Shown here one piece after another: positions 52,086 through 59,638 of a DNA stretch of 64,000 bases (the first letter of the stretch is position 1; each line of letters opens with the position of its first letter). This DNA is from UBA4744 sp963717135. GTDB taxonomy: Bacteria > Actinomycetota > Acidimicrobiia > Spongiisociales > UBA4744. Under the pieces are notes generated by a model. That model saw nothing but the letters and a program-made list of their open reading frames with translations. It was not told the DNA's origin and did no database searches. Where the stretch lies: contig CAVQVN010000006.1 in NCBI GenBank assembly GCA_963717135.1, positions 1-64,000 on the forward strand, written 5' to 3'. The position numbers were made by a program, and so were the translations under genes.

Positions 52086-52155
52086 GCACACAGTTGCAAC
52101 CAAGCCGGTTGCGGTATACCCGTATACTCGCATCATGGATGATGCAACTGTGTGC
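52086..52155 (+). promoter_or_regulatory. nested palindromes at the SEC-C gene promoter
   Basis: GCACACAGTTGC (52086-52097) is repeated inverted as GCAACTGTGTGC (52144-52155). Between them lie two GTATAC words (52114, 52122) and CATCATGGATGATG (52131-52144). Probably operator sites, perhaps autoregulatory, plus a -10-like TATACT. Confidence 0.4.
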
Positions 52156-52178
52156 AACTTGAAACGGTGGGGGTTGCG

Positions 52179-52643
52179 ATGAGCCTGGAGCGGCGGGTAT
52201 TGGCCCGGGTGGATCGGCGGCTTCTCTCCGATATGGATCACAGCGAGGGGACCCAGTTGGTCAAGGTGCCGGTCTCGGATGCGGTGTGGTCGATCTGGCG
52301 TCGCTACTGCGATACGGTGGGCATCTCGATGGGTCGCGGTCTGGCCGTCCTCCTCAACCATGAACTGGCTTCTCTGGTTGATGAGGATCTCGAGGGGTTG
52401 GCCGAGCGGCTGCGAGAACGAGAGGCGGGGATCTCTGCTCGGGAGGCTGAGCTCACCGAACGCCACGAAGAGCTGACCAGACGGGAGCATCAGGTGACCG
52501 TGGCGGAACGCCGTCTCACCAAAGAAGCGAAAGCGGCGCAAACCCGCACCCAGCTGTTGACCCCTCCGCCGCTGGGTCGTAACGAGCCGTGTTGGTGCGG
52601 GTCGGGTAAGAAGTTCAAATACTGTCATGGTCGACCCATCTAA
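52179..52643 (+). CDS. SEC-C zinc-motif protein with coiled coil
   Basis: 154 residues. After MSLERRVLARVDRRLLSDMD there is a region resembling a small DNA-binding or plasmid-type domain, then a long coiled coil (DEDLEGLAERLREREAGISAREAELTERHEELTRRE) and the C-terminal SEC-C zinc motif LGRNEPCWCGSGKKFKYCHG. The SEC-C tail binds zinc and often mediates contacts with proteins or ribosomes. GGGGG lies 5 nt before ATG 52179. Lies in the integrase end of the island with inverted repeats across its promoter, hinting at a regulatory role. Confidence 0.75.
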   Translation: MSLERRVLARVDRRLLSDMDHSEGTQLVKVPVSDAVWSIWRRYCDTVGISMGRGLAVLLNHELASLVDEDLEGLAERLREREAGISAREAELTERHEELTRREHQVTVAERRLTKEAKAAQTRTQLLTPPPLGRNEPCWCGSGKKFKYCHGRPI

Positions 52644-52697
52644 GATGGTTGTTTAACGGTTGTTCAGTATGTAACGTTATGGTATCGTCCAGATACT

Positions 52698-52937
52698 ATG
52701 GTGGCGCGGAACCAACCGTCTCTCCCCTTCGGCGAACAATCCGAGCCACTTCGTCCTGGCGAACGTCTACTGTCGGTTCAAGAGCTCGCCGATTACCTCG
52801 AGGTTCCGGTGAAGACCATCTACACCTGGCGTCACCGCAACACCGGACCGCGTGGTTTCCGGGTTGGCAAACACCTCCGCTTCCGCTGGCATGACATTGA
52901 GGCGTGGCTTGCCGATCTCATCGCCGAGGAAGGCTGA
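52698..52937 (+). CDS. excisionase-like HTH protein next to the integrase
   Basis: 79 residues: LLSVQELADYLEVPVKTIYTWRHRNTGPRGFRVGKHLRFRWHDIEAWL, the standard MerR-like excisionase fold (HTH_17) with the V-G-K-H-L-R-F-R wing. It stops 3 bp before the integrase gene, the usual xis-int arrangement in actinobacterial integrative elements. Hence the best candidate directionality factor of the island. Confidence 0.88.
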   Translation: MVARNQPSLPFGEQSEPLRPGERLLSVQELADYLEVPVKTIYTWRHRNTGPRGFRVGKHLRFRWHDIEAWLADLIAEEG

Positions 52938-54052
52938 CCCATGGCCCACATCCGCCGGCATCCGGTCGATCAATCGAAGTGGCAAGCGCGCTACATCGAC
53001 CCCACCGGCCGGGAACGATCGAAGACCTTCTCGCGCAAGGTGGACGCCGAGAGATTCCTCATCCACGTCGAGGCGCAGAAGCAACGGGCTGAATGGATCG
53101 ATCCGGAGCTATCGGCGACGCGGTTCGGTGACTGGGCCGCGCAATGGCTGGCTACGCGATCTCATCTGAAACCAAAGACACGTGCCGGCTACGAATCCCT
53201 CTTTCGCGGTGGGTGCTCCCGGCCTTCGGCAACGTCCGCCTCGATCGGATTGAGCCGATGGCCATCGAGAAATGGATCACCGAGATGCGTCGGGCCGGCC
53301 TTTCGCCGTCGCGAATCCGCCAGGCTCATCAAGCCTTGAGCGCACCTCTCAAGGCTGCTGTGAAGAACCGGCATCTTGCGTCGAATCCCGCAGAAGGAGC
53401 GAGCCTGCCGCGCATACGGCCCAAAGAGCAGCTGTTCCTGACGGCCGCCCAACTCGACGACCTAGCCCAGACAATCGCCGAGCCATACGGGGTGTTCGTC
53501 TACCTGTTGGGATACGGAGGCCTGCGGTGGGGCGAAGCCGCCGCCTTGCGTCGAAAGCGAATTGATGTGCTCAGAGCCCGGATCGAGGTCGTCGAGTCGG
53601 TTGCCGAGGTGGGCGGGAAGCTCATTTACGGGCCGACCAAGACCTACCGGTCCCGGACCATCACCCTGCCGCGCTCCCTGCGGGACATGCTCAACACCCA
53701 TCTCATCGAACACGTCGCAGCCAGCCCGGACTCCCTGGTGTTCACGGCCAACGGCCGCATGTACAAGACCAAGATGGTCAAGCCAGGGACGCCACTTCGG
53801 CACTCCAACTTCACCAAGCGAATCTGGAATCCCGCCATCGAAACGGCGGGCGTTCCACCCGGGCTCCGCATCCACGACTTGCGGCACACCGCGGCCGCCT
53901 TGATGATCGCGGCCGGCGCTCACCCTCAGCACATCAAACGTCACCTGGGGCACAGCTCGATCACGGTCACTATGGACCAGTACGGTCACCTGTTTCCCTC
54001 GGAGGCGGACGCGATCGCCGAGCGTCTCGATCACATACTGCGTGATTCTCAG

Positions 54053-54072
54053 ACGGACAAACGACGGACAAA
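54053..54072 (+). repeat. paired ACGGACAA repeats, candidate integrase arm sites (right)
   Basis: ACGGACAAA at 54053 and 54064, 11 bp apart, inside the 3' end of the integrase gene and 70 bp from the right att repeat. Mirrors the left pair at 37820/37831. Confidence 0.5.
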
Positions 54073-54141
54073 CCCGCTCGAATCGACCTCCTGGAAAGAC
54101 AACAAGTCCCCTGGTCAGGGCGCTGACCAGGGGACTTTCGA

Positions 54142-54184
54142 GTGGGCCCGGCAGGACTCGAACCTGCGACCTACGGATTATGAG
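54142..54184. repeat. right attachment site (43-bp direct repeat within tRNA-Met)
   Basis: Identical to 37668-37710. It covers the 3' half of the tRNA gene, so integration here restores or keeps an intact tRNA. With the left copy it delimits an island of about 16.5 kb. Confidence 0.9.
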
Positions 54185-54216
54185 TCCGCTGCTCTGACCG
54201 ACTGAGCTACGGGCCC
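54143..54216 (-). tRNA. tRNA-Met (anticodon CAT)
   Basis: 74 nt. Acceptor stem GGGCCCG/CGGGCCC (7 bp, perfect) with discriminator A; D-arm GCTC...GAGC; anticodon loop CTCATAA with anticodon CAT; T-arm GCAGGTTCGAGTCCTGC. CCA is not encoded. Elongator-type rather than initiator judging by the ordinary paired acceptor end; CAT could also be tRNA-Ile(k2C). Integration target of the island. Confidence 0.93.
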
Positions 54217-54386
54217 CACCGGGAGGATTGTAGGAGCCTCAAGAGCAAGCCGGCACTCGGCCTGGACAGAAGGCGGTAGCGCGGCGGTGATTGGCTCCAG
54301 GCAGGTTGAGCGCCGCAGCACGCAGGCAAGCACGCTGCGTGTAGCCACAACCCGAGGGCAGGTTCGGGTGCCCGTCGGTCGCGGCC

Positions 54387-55241
54387 TCAGGGACGGCGGA
54401 AGATGCCCTCGGAGCGGGCGACCGCCGTATCACAAGGGGCAGCGGCCATGATCTCTTCAGCCGTTCCGCCCAGCAAGACCATCGAGGAAGCTCCCGCCCC
54501 TCGGCTCGCCACCGTGACGAGATCGGCGCCGCGGCGCCGGGCAGCTTCCCCAACCGCCTGAGAAGGCGGGCCCTCGACTACAAGAGTCCGGAGGCCGTTC
54601 CTCCACCGGGTCACGTACCCATCGAGTGCCTCCTCGGCTTTGGCCAGGCGCTCGATGCGCCGCTGGGTGAGGTCCTGCTCGAAGAGACGGCTTTGTCCGA
54701 CCAGAACCTCAGCCCGGGGAACGAGCGCGTAGACGACCGTCAAGTCGGCGTCCGGTGCCAGAGCCAAGGCCAATTCGACCGCGGCTCGAGAATGTTCCGA
54801 AAGGTCCACGGCGGCAAACACTCGCCGATAGGGCACGCGCGGCTGGCGCCGCACCGCCAGAACTGGAGAACGAGCTTTACGGGCCAAGCGCCTGGTCACC
54901 GGACCGAGCTGGGCGGCGTCGATGGAAGAAGTCCCGGTAATCAGCAGGTCGACCTCCCGGGCCAAGCGGGCAACCTGAGCAGATGCAGCCCCCTTGACTA
55001 CCTGGAACTCGATTGGTACTGACGTACGACCCGCCACCCAATCGACCACCGTCGCGGCGGCCGTGTGACGATGATCGGTCAAGAATCGTGCCTCGTCCTC
55101 AGATAGGAACGGATCCTCACACTCTTCGAGAACGTGGACGAGTTCGAGATGGGTCTTGGACTGCTCGGCGATTATCCGAGCACGATCCACGACTCGCCTC
55201 CCGGCGGGCGTGAGGTCGAACGCCGCCATTACCCGTCGCAT
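54387..55241 (-). CDS. universal stress protein with two tandem UspA domains
   Basis: 284 residues. Two UspA domains: residues 1-140 (VMAAFDLTPAGRRVVDRARII; LLITGTSSIDAAQLGPVTRRLARKARSPVLAVR) and 145-284 (VFAAVDLSEHSRAAVELALALA; LVTVASRGAGASSMVLLGGTAEEIM). The second repeat has the better G-x2-G-x9-G(S/T) nucleotide motif, so it may bind ATP. A stress-tolerance role is typical of actinobacterial tandem Usps. Upstream of the tRNA, outside the island; 54217-54386 contains no clear gene. Confidence 0.88.
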   Translation of the reverse strand: MRRVMAAFDLTPAGRRVVDRARIIAEQSKTHLELVHVLEECEDPFLSEDEARFLTDHRHTAAATVVDWVAGRTSVPIEFQVVKGAASAQVARLAREVDLLITGTSSIDAAQLGPVTRRLARKARSPVLAVRRQPRVPYRRVFAAVDLSEHSRAAVELALALAPDADLTVVYALVPRAEVLVGQSRLFEQDLTQRRIERLAKAEEALDGYVTRWRNGLRTLVVEGPPSQAVGEAARRRGADLVTVASRGAGASSMVLLGGTAEEIMAAAPCDTAVARSEGIFRRP

Positions 55242-55268
55242 CCCGCTCCTTGCCGTGCCGCCGGTACC

Positions 55269-56963
55269 TTAATTGCTGTCGGTATGGGTCAGCGCCCCGG
55301 GCGCTCCGGCCGGCACGACGGGACGAATTGGAGCCACCCGATCCAGACGTTGATAGGCATCACCCAAAGGTGGGCGGGGATCGGTCTGGCCACGATTGGG
55401 CCACAACGAAAGGGCCCGTTCGGCCATGGCCGTGATGGTCAGCGACGGGTTGGCACCCAGATTGGCGGTGACGGCCGCCCCGTCAATTACATGCAGTCCT
55501 CCGTGACCGAATACCCGTTGGTAGGGATCGATCACTCCCGTGGAGGGTGAGTCGCCGATGCAGGCGCCCCCCAAAAGATGGGCAGTAATGGGGATGTCGA
55601 GGAGCACCTCATTGATGCTGCTCATGGGCGATCCCCCCACCCGGGCGGCAGCCGTCCGGGCGGCTTCGTTGGCAACCGGGATGTAGGTAGGGCTGGGCTT
55701 GCTGGTCTCCTGTACAGTGACCGGCCGCCGCCCCAACAGCCCCGAGGGGAATCGCAATCTGAGACTGTTGTCGAGGCTCTGCATTACCAAGAAGATCACT
55801 GCCCGCTCGGACCACCGGTAGACCGAGAGGGAGCGTAAGAAAGTAATGGGGTGTCGCAGGCAAGCCGCCACAAATCGCAACCATCTAGGAACGCCTTCAC
55901 CGCCGTCAACCAGAATGGTCGCAATCAGCCCCAACGCGTTACTCCCCGCCGGGTATCTGACTGCTTCGATGTGAGTCTGCGGTTCAGGATGGATCGAAGA
56001 CGTGATGGCAACGCCCTGGGAGTAATCCACCGATGTGTCCGAAGCGACCGCCCCCACGATCGTCTCGGAGTTGGTCCGCACGTGATAACCCAACCGGGGT
56101 GAAAGATGCGGCAACCGGCCGCTATCTCGTAGGGAATACAGGAGTCGCCCGGTTCCCAATGTTCCGGCCGCAAACACCACTTGATCCGTCGTGAACGACC
56201 GCGAACGCTTGCGGAACCATGCTCCGGGTCGTTCCGTCACGACCCGATACCCTCCCTCGTCCAACGGGACGACGTCGACGACTTGATGCTCCGGATACAC
56301 CACTGCCCCATGTTTCTCCGCCAGGTACAGGTAGTTCTTGTCCAGTCGGTTCTTGGCGTTATAGCGACACCCGACCATGCATCCGCCGCACTCGATACAC
56401 CCGGTCCGAGTCGGACCCTCACCCCCGAAATAGGGGTCGGGTTCCTCAACGCCCCTTTCGCCGAAATGGACCGCCACCGGGGTCAAGGTGAAGGTTTCCT
56501 CGACCCCGAAATGGGCCGCCACGGAGCGAAGCACACCGTCCGAATTGGACTCGGTGGGAATCTCCTGCGTTCCCAGCATGCGCCGCGCCTGATCAAAATG
56601 AGGAGCGAGTTCGTCTTCCCAGTCGGTGATATGGCCCCACTGCGGGTCGCGCATAGCCACTCCGTGCGGTTCGTAGCAAACGTTTCCCCATATCAAGGAG
56701 CCGCCTCCCACCCCTGCCCCGGAAAGCGCCAGGGCATGGTTGAGCAGGCTCAGGCGTTGGATGCCGCGCAGACCAAGCCGGGGAAACCACAGGTATTTTC
56801 GGAGGTTCCAGTTGGTGGTCGGCAGGTTCCCGGCATCCCACCGCTTGCCCGCTTCCAGCACCCCAACGCGATAGCCCTTCTCGATGAGGCGCAGTGCCGA
56901 AACACTCCCCCCGAACCCGCTACCGATCACCAGCACGTCATAATCGAAGGCCACTTCGCCCAT
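55269..56963 (-). CDS. GMC-family FAD oxidoreductase (cholesterol-oxidase-like)
   Basis: About 564 residues. FAD-binding dinucleotide motif YDVLVIGSGFGGSVSALRL at the N-terminus, LSGAGVGGGSLIWGN in the GMC signature position, and the C-terminal VIDGAAVTANLGANPSLTITAMAERAL with the conserved N-P. A cysteine cluster GCIECGGCMVGCRYNAKN near residue 210 is typical of the cholesterol-oxidase-like and glucose-methanol-choline subgroup. Oxidises an alcohol or sterol. ATG 56963 chosen to begin just before the FAD motif. Upstream of usp by 27 bp, same strand. Confidence 0.88.
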   Translation of the reverse strand: MGEVAFDYDVLVIGSGFGGSVSALRLIEKGYRVGVLEAGKRWDAGNLPTTNWNLRKYLWFPRLGLRGIQRLSLLNHALALSGAGVGGGSLIWGNVCYEPHGVAMRDPQWGHITDWEDELAPHFDQARRMLGTQEIPTESNSDGVLRSVAAHFGVEETFTLTPVAVHFGERGVEEPDPYFGGEGPTRTGCIECGGCMVGCRYNAKNRLDKNYLYLAEKHGAVVYPEHQVVDVVPLDEGGYRVVTERPGAWFRKRSRSFTTDQVVFAAGTLGTGRLLYSLRDSGRLPHLSPRLGYHVRTNSETIVGAVASDTSVDYSQGVAITSSIHPEPQTHIEAVRYPAGSNALGLIATILVDGGEGVPRWLRFVAACLRHPITFLRSLSVYRWSERAVIFLVMQSLDNSLRLRFPSGLLGRRPVTVQETSKPSPTYIPVANEAARTAAARVGGSPMSSINEVLLDIPITAHLLGGACIGDSPSTGVIDPYQRVFGHGGLHVIDGAAVTANLGANPSLTITAMAERALSLWPNRGQTDPRPPLGDAYQRLDRVAPIRPVVPAGAPGALTHTDSN

Positions 56964-57099
56964 CACTTCCGCTCGGCCACCGCATCCTACCGCCTGGTTC
57001 CCCTTCACTTCTGCGTTCATCGTGCCGGTGCGGCCGAGCAGATTGGGTCGAAAACGGGGAGAGGGTATGGTGCTGTCTCAGCGAGTTCAGGACAGAGTC

Positions 57100-57386
57100 T
57101 GGCCGAAACAACACCTCCCGCCCGGGCCTATCGTTACAACGGGCTCGCCATCTACGCGCTGGTGATGGGGATCCTGTCCCCGTTGTGGATCTTGTTCGGG
57201 TTGCCCTGGGCGGTCTTTGCGATCCTGGCGATTCTCGCCGGACTCCGGGCCAAGAAAGAGATCGATTCTGCCCCCAACACGATGGGAGGCCGATCGCTGG
57301 CCGTCGGGGCCATCGTCGCCGGCGGGATCGGCCTGGGAACCGCGATCTTCGTCCTCATGGTGCTGCTGACGACCCCTCCTACCTGA
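57100..57386 (+). CDS. small DUF4190-like membrane protein, start unclear
   Basis: The frame encodes TPPARAYRYNGLAIYALVMGILSPLWILFGLPWAVFAILAILAGLRAKKEID...GGRSLAVGAIVAGGIGLGTAIFVLMVLL, the two-helix pattern of DUF4190-like proteins. No ATG, GTG or TTG lies in frame ahead of the first helix; a CTG near 57100 or a one-base shift from the ATG near 57070 would be needed. Function unknown. Confidence 0.55.
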
Positions 57387-57410
57387 TCCGGCCAAGAGTT
57401 CGTCCGGTAA

Positions 57411-57452
57411 TCGATTATCGGTTTTCCCGGAGGACGGCCTACCGGTAGGCTT
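57411..57452 (+). promoter_or_regulatory. possible operator region before the glycolytic operon
   Basis: AATCGATTATCGG (contains CGATTATCG, shared with the PPDK-like and cupin genes) is followed by the 14-bp perfect palindrome GCCTACCGGTAGGC. Both lie 45-85 bp upstream of the first operon gene. Confidence 0.35.
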
Positions 57453-57496
57453 CGAGAGAACCACAAGAGTTGGGCACAAAGCTCGAGGAGGCGTGC

Positions 57497-58588
57497 ATGA
57501 ACTCGTATCGGATCGCCGTGATCCCGGGAGATGGAGTCGGCGCGGAGATCTCTGAGGAGGCCGTTCGTATCCTCAACACGGCGGCAGAGATCCATGGTTT
57601 CGAAGTCGAGACCGAGACGTTCGATTGGTCGTGTGATCGGTATCTGGAACTTGGCGAGATGATGCCGGCGGACGCTCTCGAAACACTGGCAGCCTTTGAC
57701 GCCATCTTCTTGGGCTGTATCGGTGACGCCGCCAAGGTCCCCGACGACATCTCGCTGATGATGCTGCTGGCCATCCGCAAAGGATTCGACCAGTACGTCA
57801 ATCTCCGCCCCATCAAGCTCTACGCCGGGGTCGATACACCCATCCGAACGGCCACCCCGGAGACGGTAGATATTCTCGTGGTTCGAGAGAACACCGAGGG
57901 CGAATACGCTCACACCGGCGGGTTCTTCAAGAGGGGCACGCCCGACGCGTTCGCCCTGCAGACGGGAATCTTCACCTGGAAGGGGTGCGAGCGGGCCATC
58001 CGGTACGGGTTCGAAGCTGCCCGCAAACGCGCCAAATTCGGTGGTGGCGAGAAAGTCGGACGGGTCACCAACTGCACGAAGTCCAATGCCCTGAATTACT
58101 CGATGGTGTTCTGGGATGAAGTTTACAACCACGTGGCCCAGGATTATCCCGACATCGAGACCGACATGGCCTTGGTAGATGCGCTCACCATGTGGTTCGT
58201 CAAGAACCCGGACTGGTTCGACGTGGTCGTCGCCTCCAACCTCTTCGGCGACATCATCACCGATCTCGGGGCGATGCTCCAGGGGGGCATGGGTTTTGCG
58301 GCCGGCGGCAACATCAACCCCGAAAAGAACTTTCCGTCTATGTTCGAGCCGATCCACGGGTCGGCTCCCAAGTACGCCGGTAAGCGGATCGTCAATCCCA
58401 TTGCTTCCATCGAAGCGGTGAGGATGATGCTCGACCATCTCGACGAGACGGAGGCGGGGGCCCACGTCCAGCGGGCCGTGCAGTCTACGCTGGCCGCCGG
58501 GGAGGTCCGCACCCGGGATATGGACGGCAACAACACAACCGACGAGGTAGGCGCGGCCGTCGAGCAGGCGATGCGCGCCGGCGCGTAA
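57497..58588 (+). CDS. isopropylmalate/isocitrate dehydrogenase-family enzyme (tartrate/D-malate dehydrogenase-like)
   Basis: 363 residues of the beta-decarboxylating dehydrogenase family: N-terminal IAVIPGDGVGAEISEEAV, substrate loop VVRENTEGEYAHTGG, catalytic Tyr/Lys region, and NLFGDIITDLGAMLQGGMGFAAGGNINP with metal Asps and the NAD region HGSAPKYAGK. The RENTEGEY motif and overall layout fit tartrate/D-malate or isopropylmalate dehydrogenases; the exact substrate is open. GAGGAGG precedes ATG 57497. First gene of the operon with archaeal-type GAPDH and PGK. Confidence 0.85.
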   Translation: MNSYRIAVIPGDGVGAEISEEAVRILNTAAEIHGFEVETETFDWSCDRYLELGEMMPADALETLAAFDAIFLGCIGDAAKVPDDISLMMLLAIRKGFDQYVNLRPIKLYAGVDTPIRTATPETVDILVVRENTEGEYAHTGGFFKRGTPDAFALQTGIFTWKGCERAIRYGFEAARKRAKFGGGEKVGRVTNCTKSNALNYSMVFWDEVYNHVAQDYPDIETDMALVDALTMWFVKNPDWFDVVVASNLFGDIITDLGAMLQGGMGFAAGGNINPEKNFPSMFEPIHGSAPKYAGKRIVNPIASIEAVRMMLDHLDETEAGAHVQRAVQSTLAAGEVRTRDMDGNNTTDEVGAAVEQAMRAGA

Positions 58589-58600
58589 GGAGGATCGACG

Positions 58601-59620
58601 ATGGCAAAGGTCAAAGTTGGGGTAGCCGGGTTCGGAGTCATCGGCCAACGACTGGCCGACGGGGCCGCCCGCCAGGAGGACATGGAACTGGTCGGCGTCG
58701 CCGACGTGGCCCCGACCCTCCCGGTTCGGGCGCTGGCCGAGAGCGGCATGCCGTACCGGATGTTCGCGGCCGCCCCGGGCGCCGTCGATGCTCTGGCCGG
58801 AGCCGGTATCCCGGTGTCCGGAGAGTTCGACGATCTGCTCGACGAAGTCGACATCATGCTCGACGCGGCCCCGGGCGGGATCGGCGCCAAGAACAAGGAG
58901 AAGTATGTCCAACATGGTGTGAAGGCCATCTTCCAGGGTGGTGAGAAGGGCGAAGTAGCCGACGTCTTCTTCCACGGTTACGCCAACTACGAGAAGGGAC
59001 TGGGACAGAACTACCTCAAGCTGACGTCCTGCAACACCACCGGACTCATTCGGGCAGTCGACTGTCTGGATCGGGCCGTCGGTATCGAGAAGACTGCCAT
59101 CACCATCATCAGACGTGTTGCCGACCCCGGAGACACGCATCGAGGCCTGGTCGACTCGCTGCAGGTTGAGCCCATCCCCAACCATCAGGCGGTCGACCTG
59201 ATGAACATAATGCCCCACATCGATGCGACCGGTCTGCTGGTCCACACCCCGGTGACCCACGGCCACATCATCACCATCGTCGCCACCCCGAAGACGACGA
59301 CCAACCCGGCCGAGGTGATAGAAGCCTTCCGGGCCCACCCCCGTATCCGGGTGGTGCGGATCGCCGATGGGTTCACCACCAACACCTCTCTCTTTAATTA
59401 CGCCCGGTTCCTCGGTCACAAACGTGGTGACATGTATGAGGTCGGGTTGTTCGAAGAGATGGTCGGCATGTCCGGTGACGACGTGATGTTCGCCATCAAC
59501 ATTCCCCAGGAATCCGTGGTGATCCCGGAGACGATCGACGGCATCCGTGCCGCGCTCAGACTTCAAGAAGACCGCCTGGAAGCCGTCGGGATGACGAACA
59601 AGTACCTCGGCATGGCCTGA
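58601..59620 (+). CDS. archaeal-type (class II) glyceraldehyde-3-phosphate dehydrogenase
   Basis: 339 residues. Rossmann motif VGVAGFGVIGQRLADG; AAPGGIGAKNKEKY, KAIFQGGEKGEVADV and the catalytic cysteine in SCNTTGLIR are signatures of the archaeal class II enzyme, not of bacterial GapA (which has SCTTNCLAP). It converts glyceraldehyde-3-phosphate and phosphate to 1,3-bisphosphoglycerate with NAD(P). GGAGGATCG precedes the ATG, 12 bp after the previous stop; pgk follows 18 bp later. Confidence 0.9.
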   Translation: MAKVKVGVAGFGVIGQRLADGAARQEDMELVGVADVAPTLPVRALAESGMPYRMFAAAPGAVDALAGAGIPVSGEFDDLLDEVDIMLDAAPGGIGAKNKEKYVQHGVKAIFQGGEKGEVADVFFHGYANYEKGLGQNYLKLTSCNTTGLIRAVDCLDRAVGIEKTAITIIRRVADPGDTHRGLVDSLQVEPIPNHQAVDLMNIMPHIDATGLLVHTPVTHGHIITIVATPKTTTNPAEVIEAFRAHPRIRVVRIADGFTTNTSLFNYARFLGHKRGDMYEVGLFEEMVGMSGDDVMFAINIPQESVVIPETIDGIRAALRLQEDRLEAVGMTNKYLGMA

Positions 59621-59638
59621 TCGCCGATAGGAGGACAA

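Larger units (their letters stand above)
52941..54205 (+). pseudogene. phage-type tyrosine integrase of the island, frameshifted
   Basis: First frame: AP2-like/arm-binding start (HIRRHPVDQSKWQARYIDPTGRERSKTFSRKVDAERFL) and core-binding domain to YESLF; one base missing near 53206 (CGCGG) and the second frame continues RWVLPAFGNVRLDRIEP. Catalytic Arg in GYGGLRWGEAAAL, Lys region GPTKTYRSRTITLP, H-L-R-H in RIHDLRHTAAALM, and the Tyr in GHSSITVTMDQYGHLF. Full length about 420 residues. The 3' end runs antisense through the tRNA-Met (ending ARQDSNLRPTDYESAALTD), typical of tRNA-integrating elements. Inactive unless the shift is an error. Confidence 0.85.

Noticed and set aside
51588..52142. Three overlapping plus-strand frames between spacer f and the SEC-C gene
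   Set aside because: Composition is low-complexity and unlike a protein, no ribosome site, and the region is full of hairpins; treated as non-coding.
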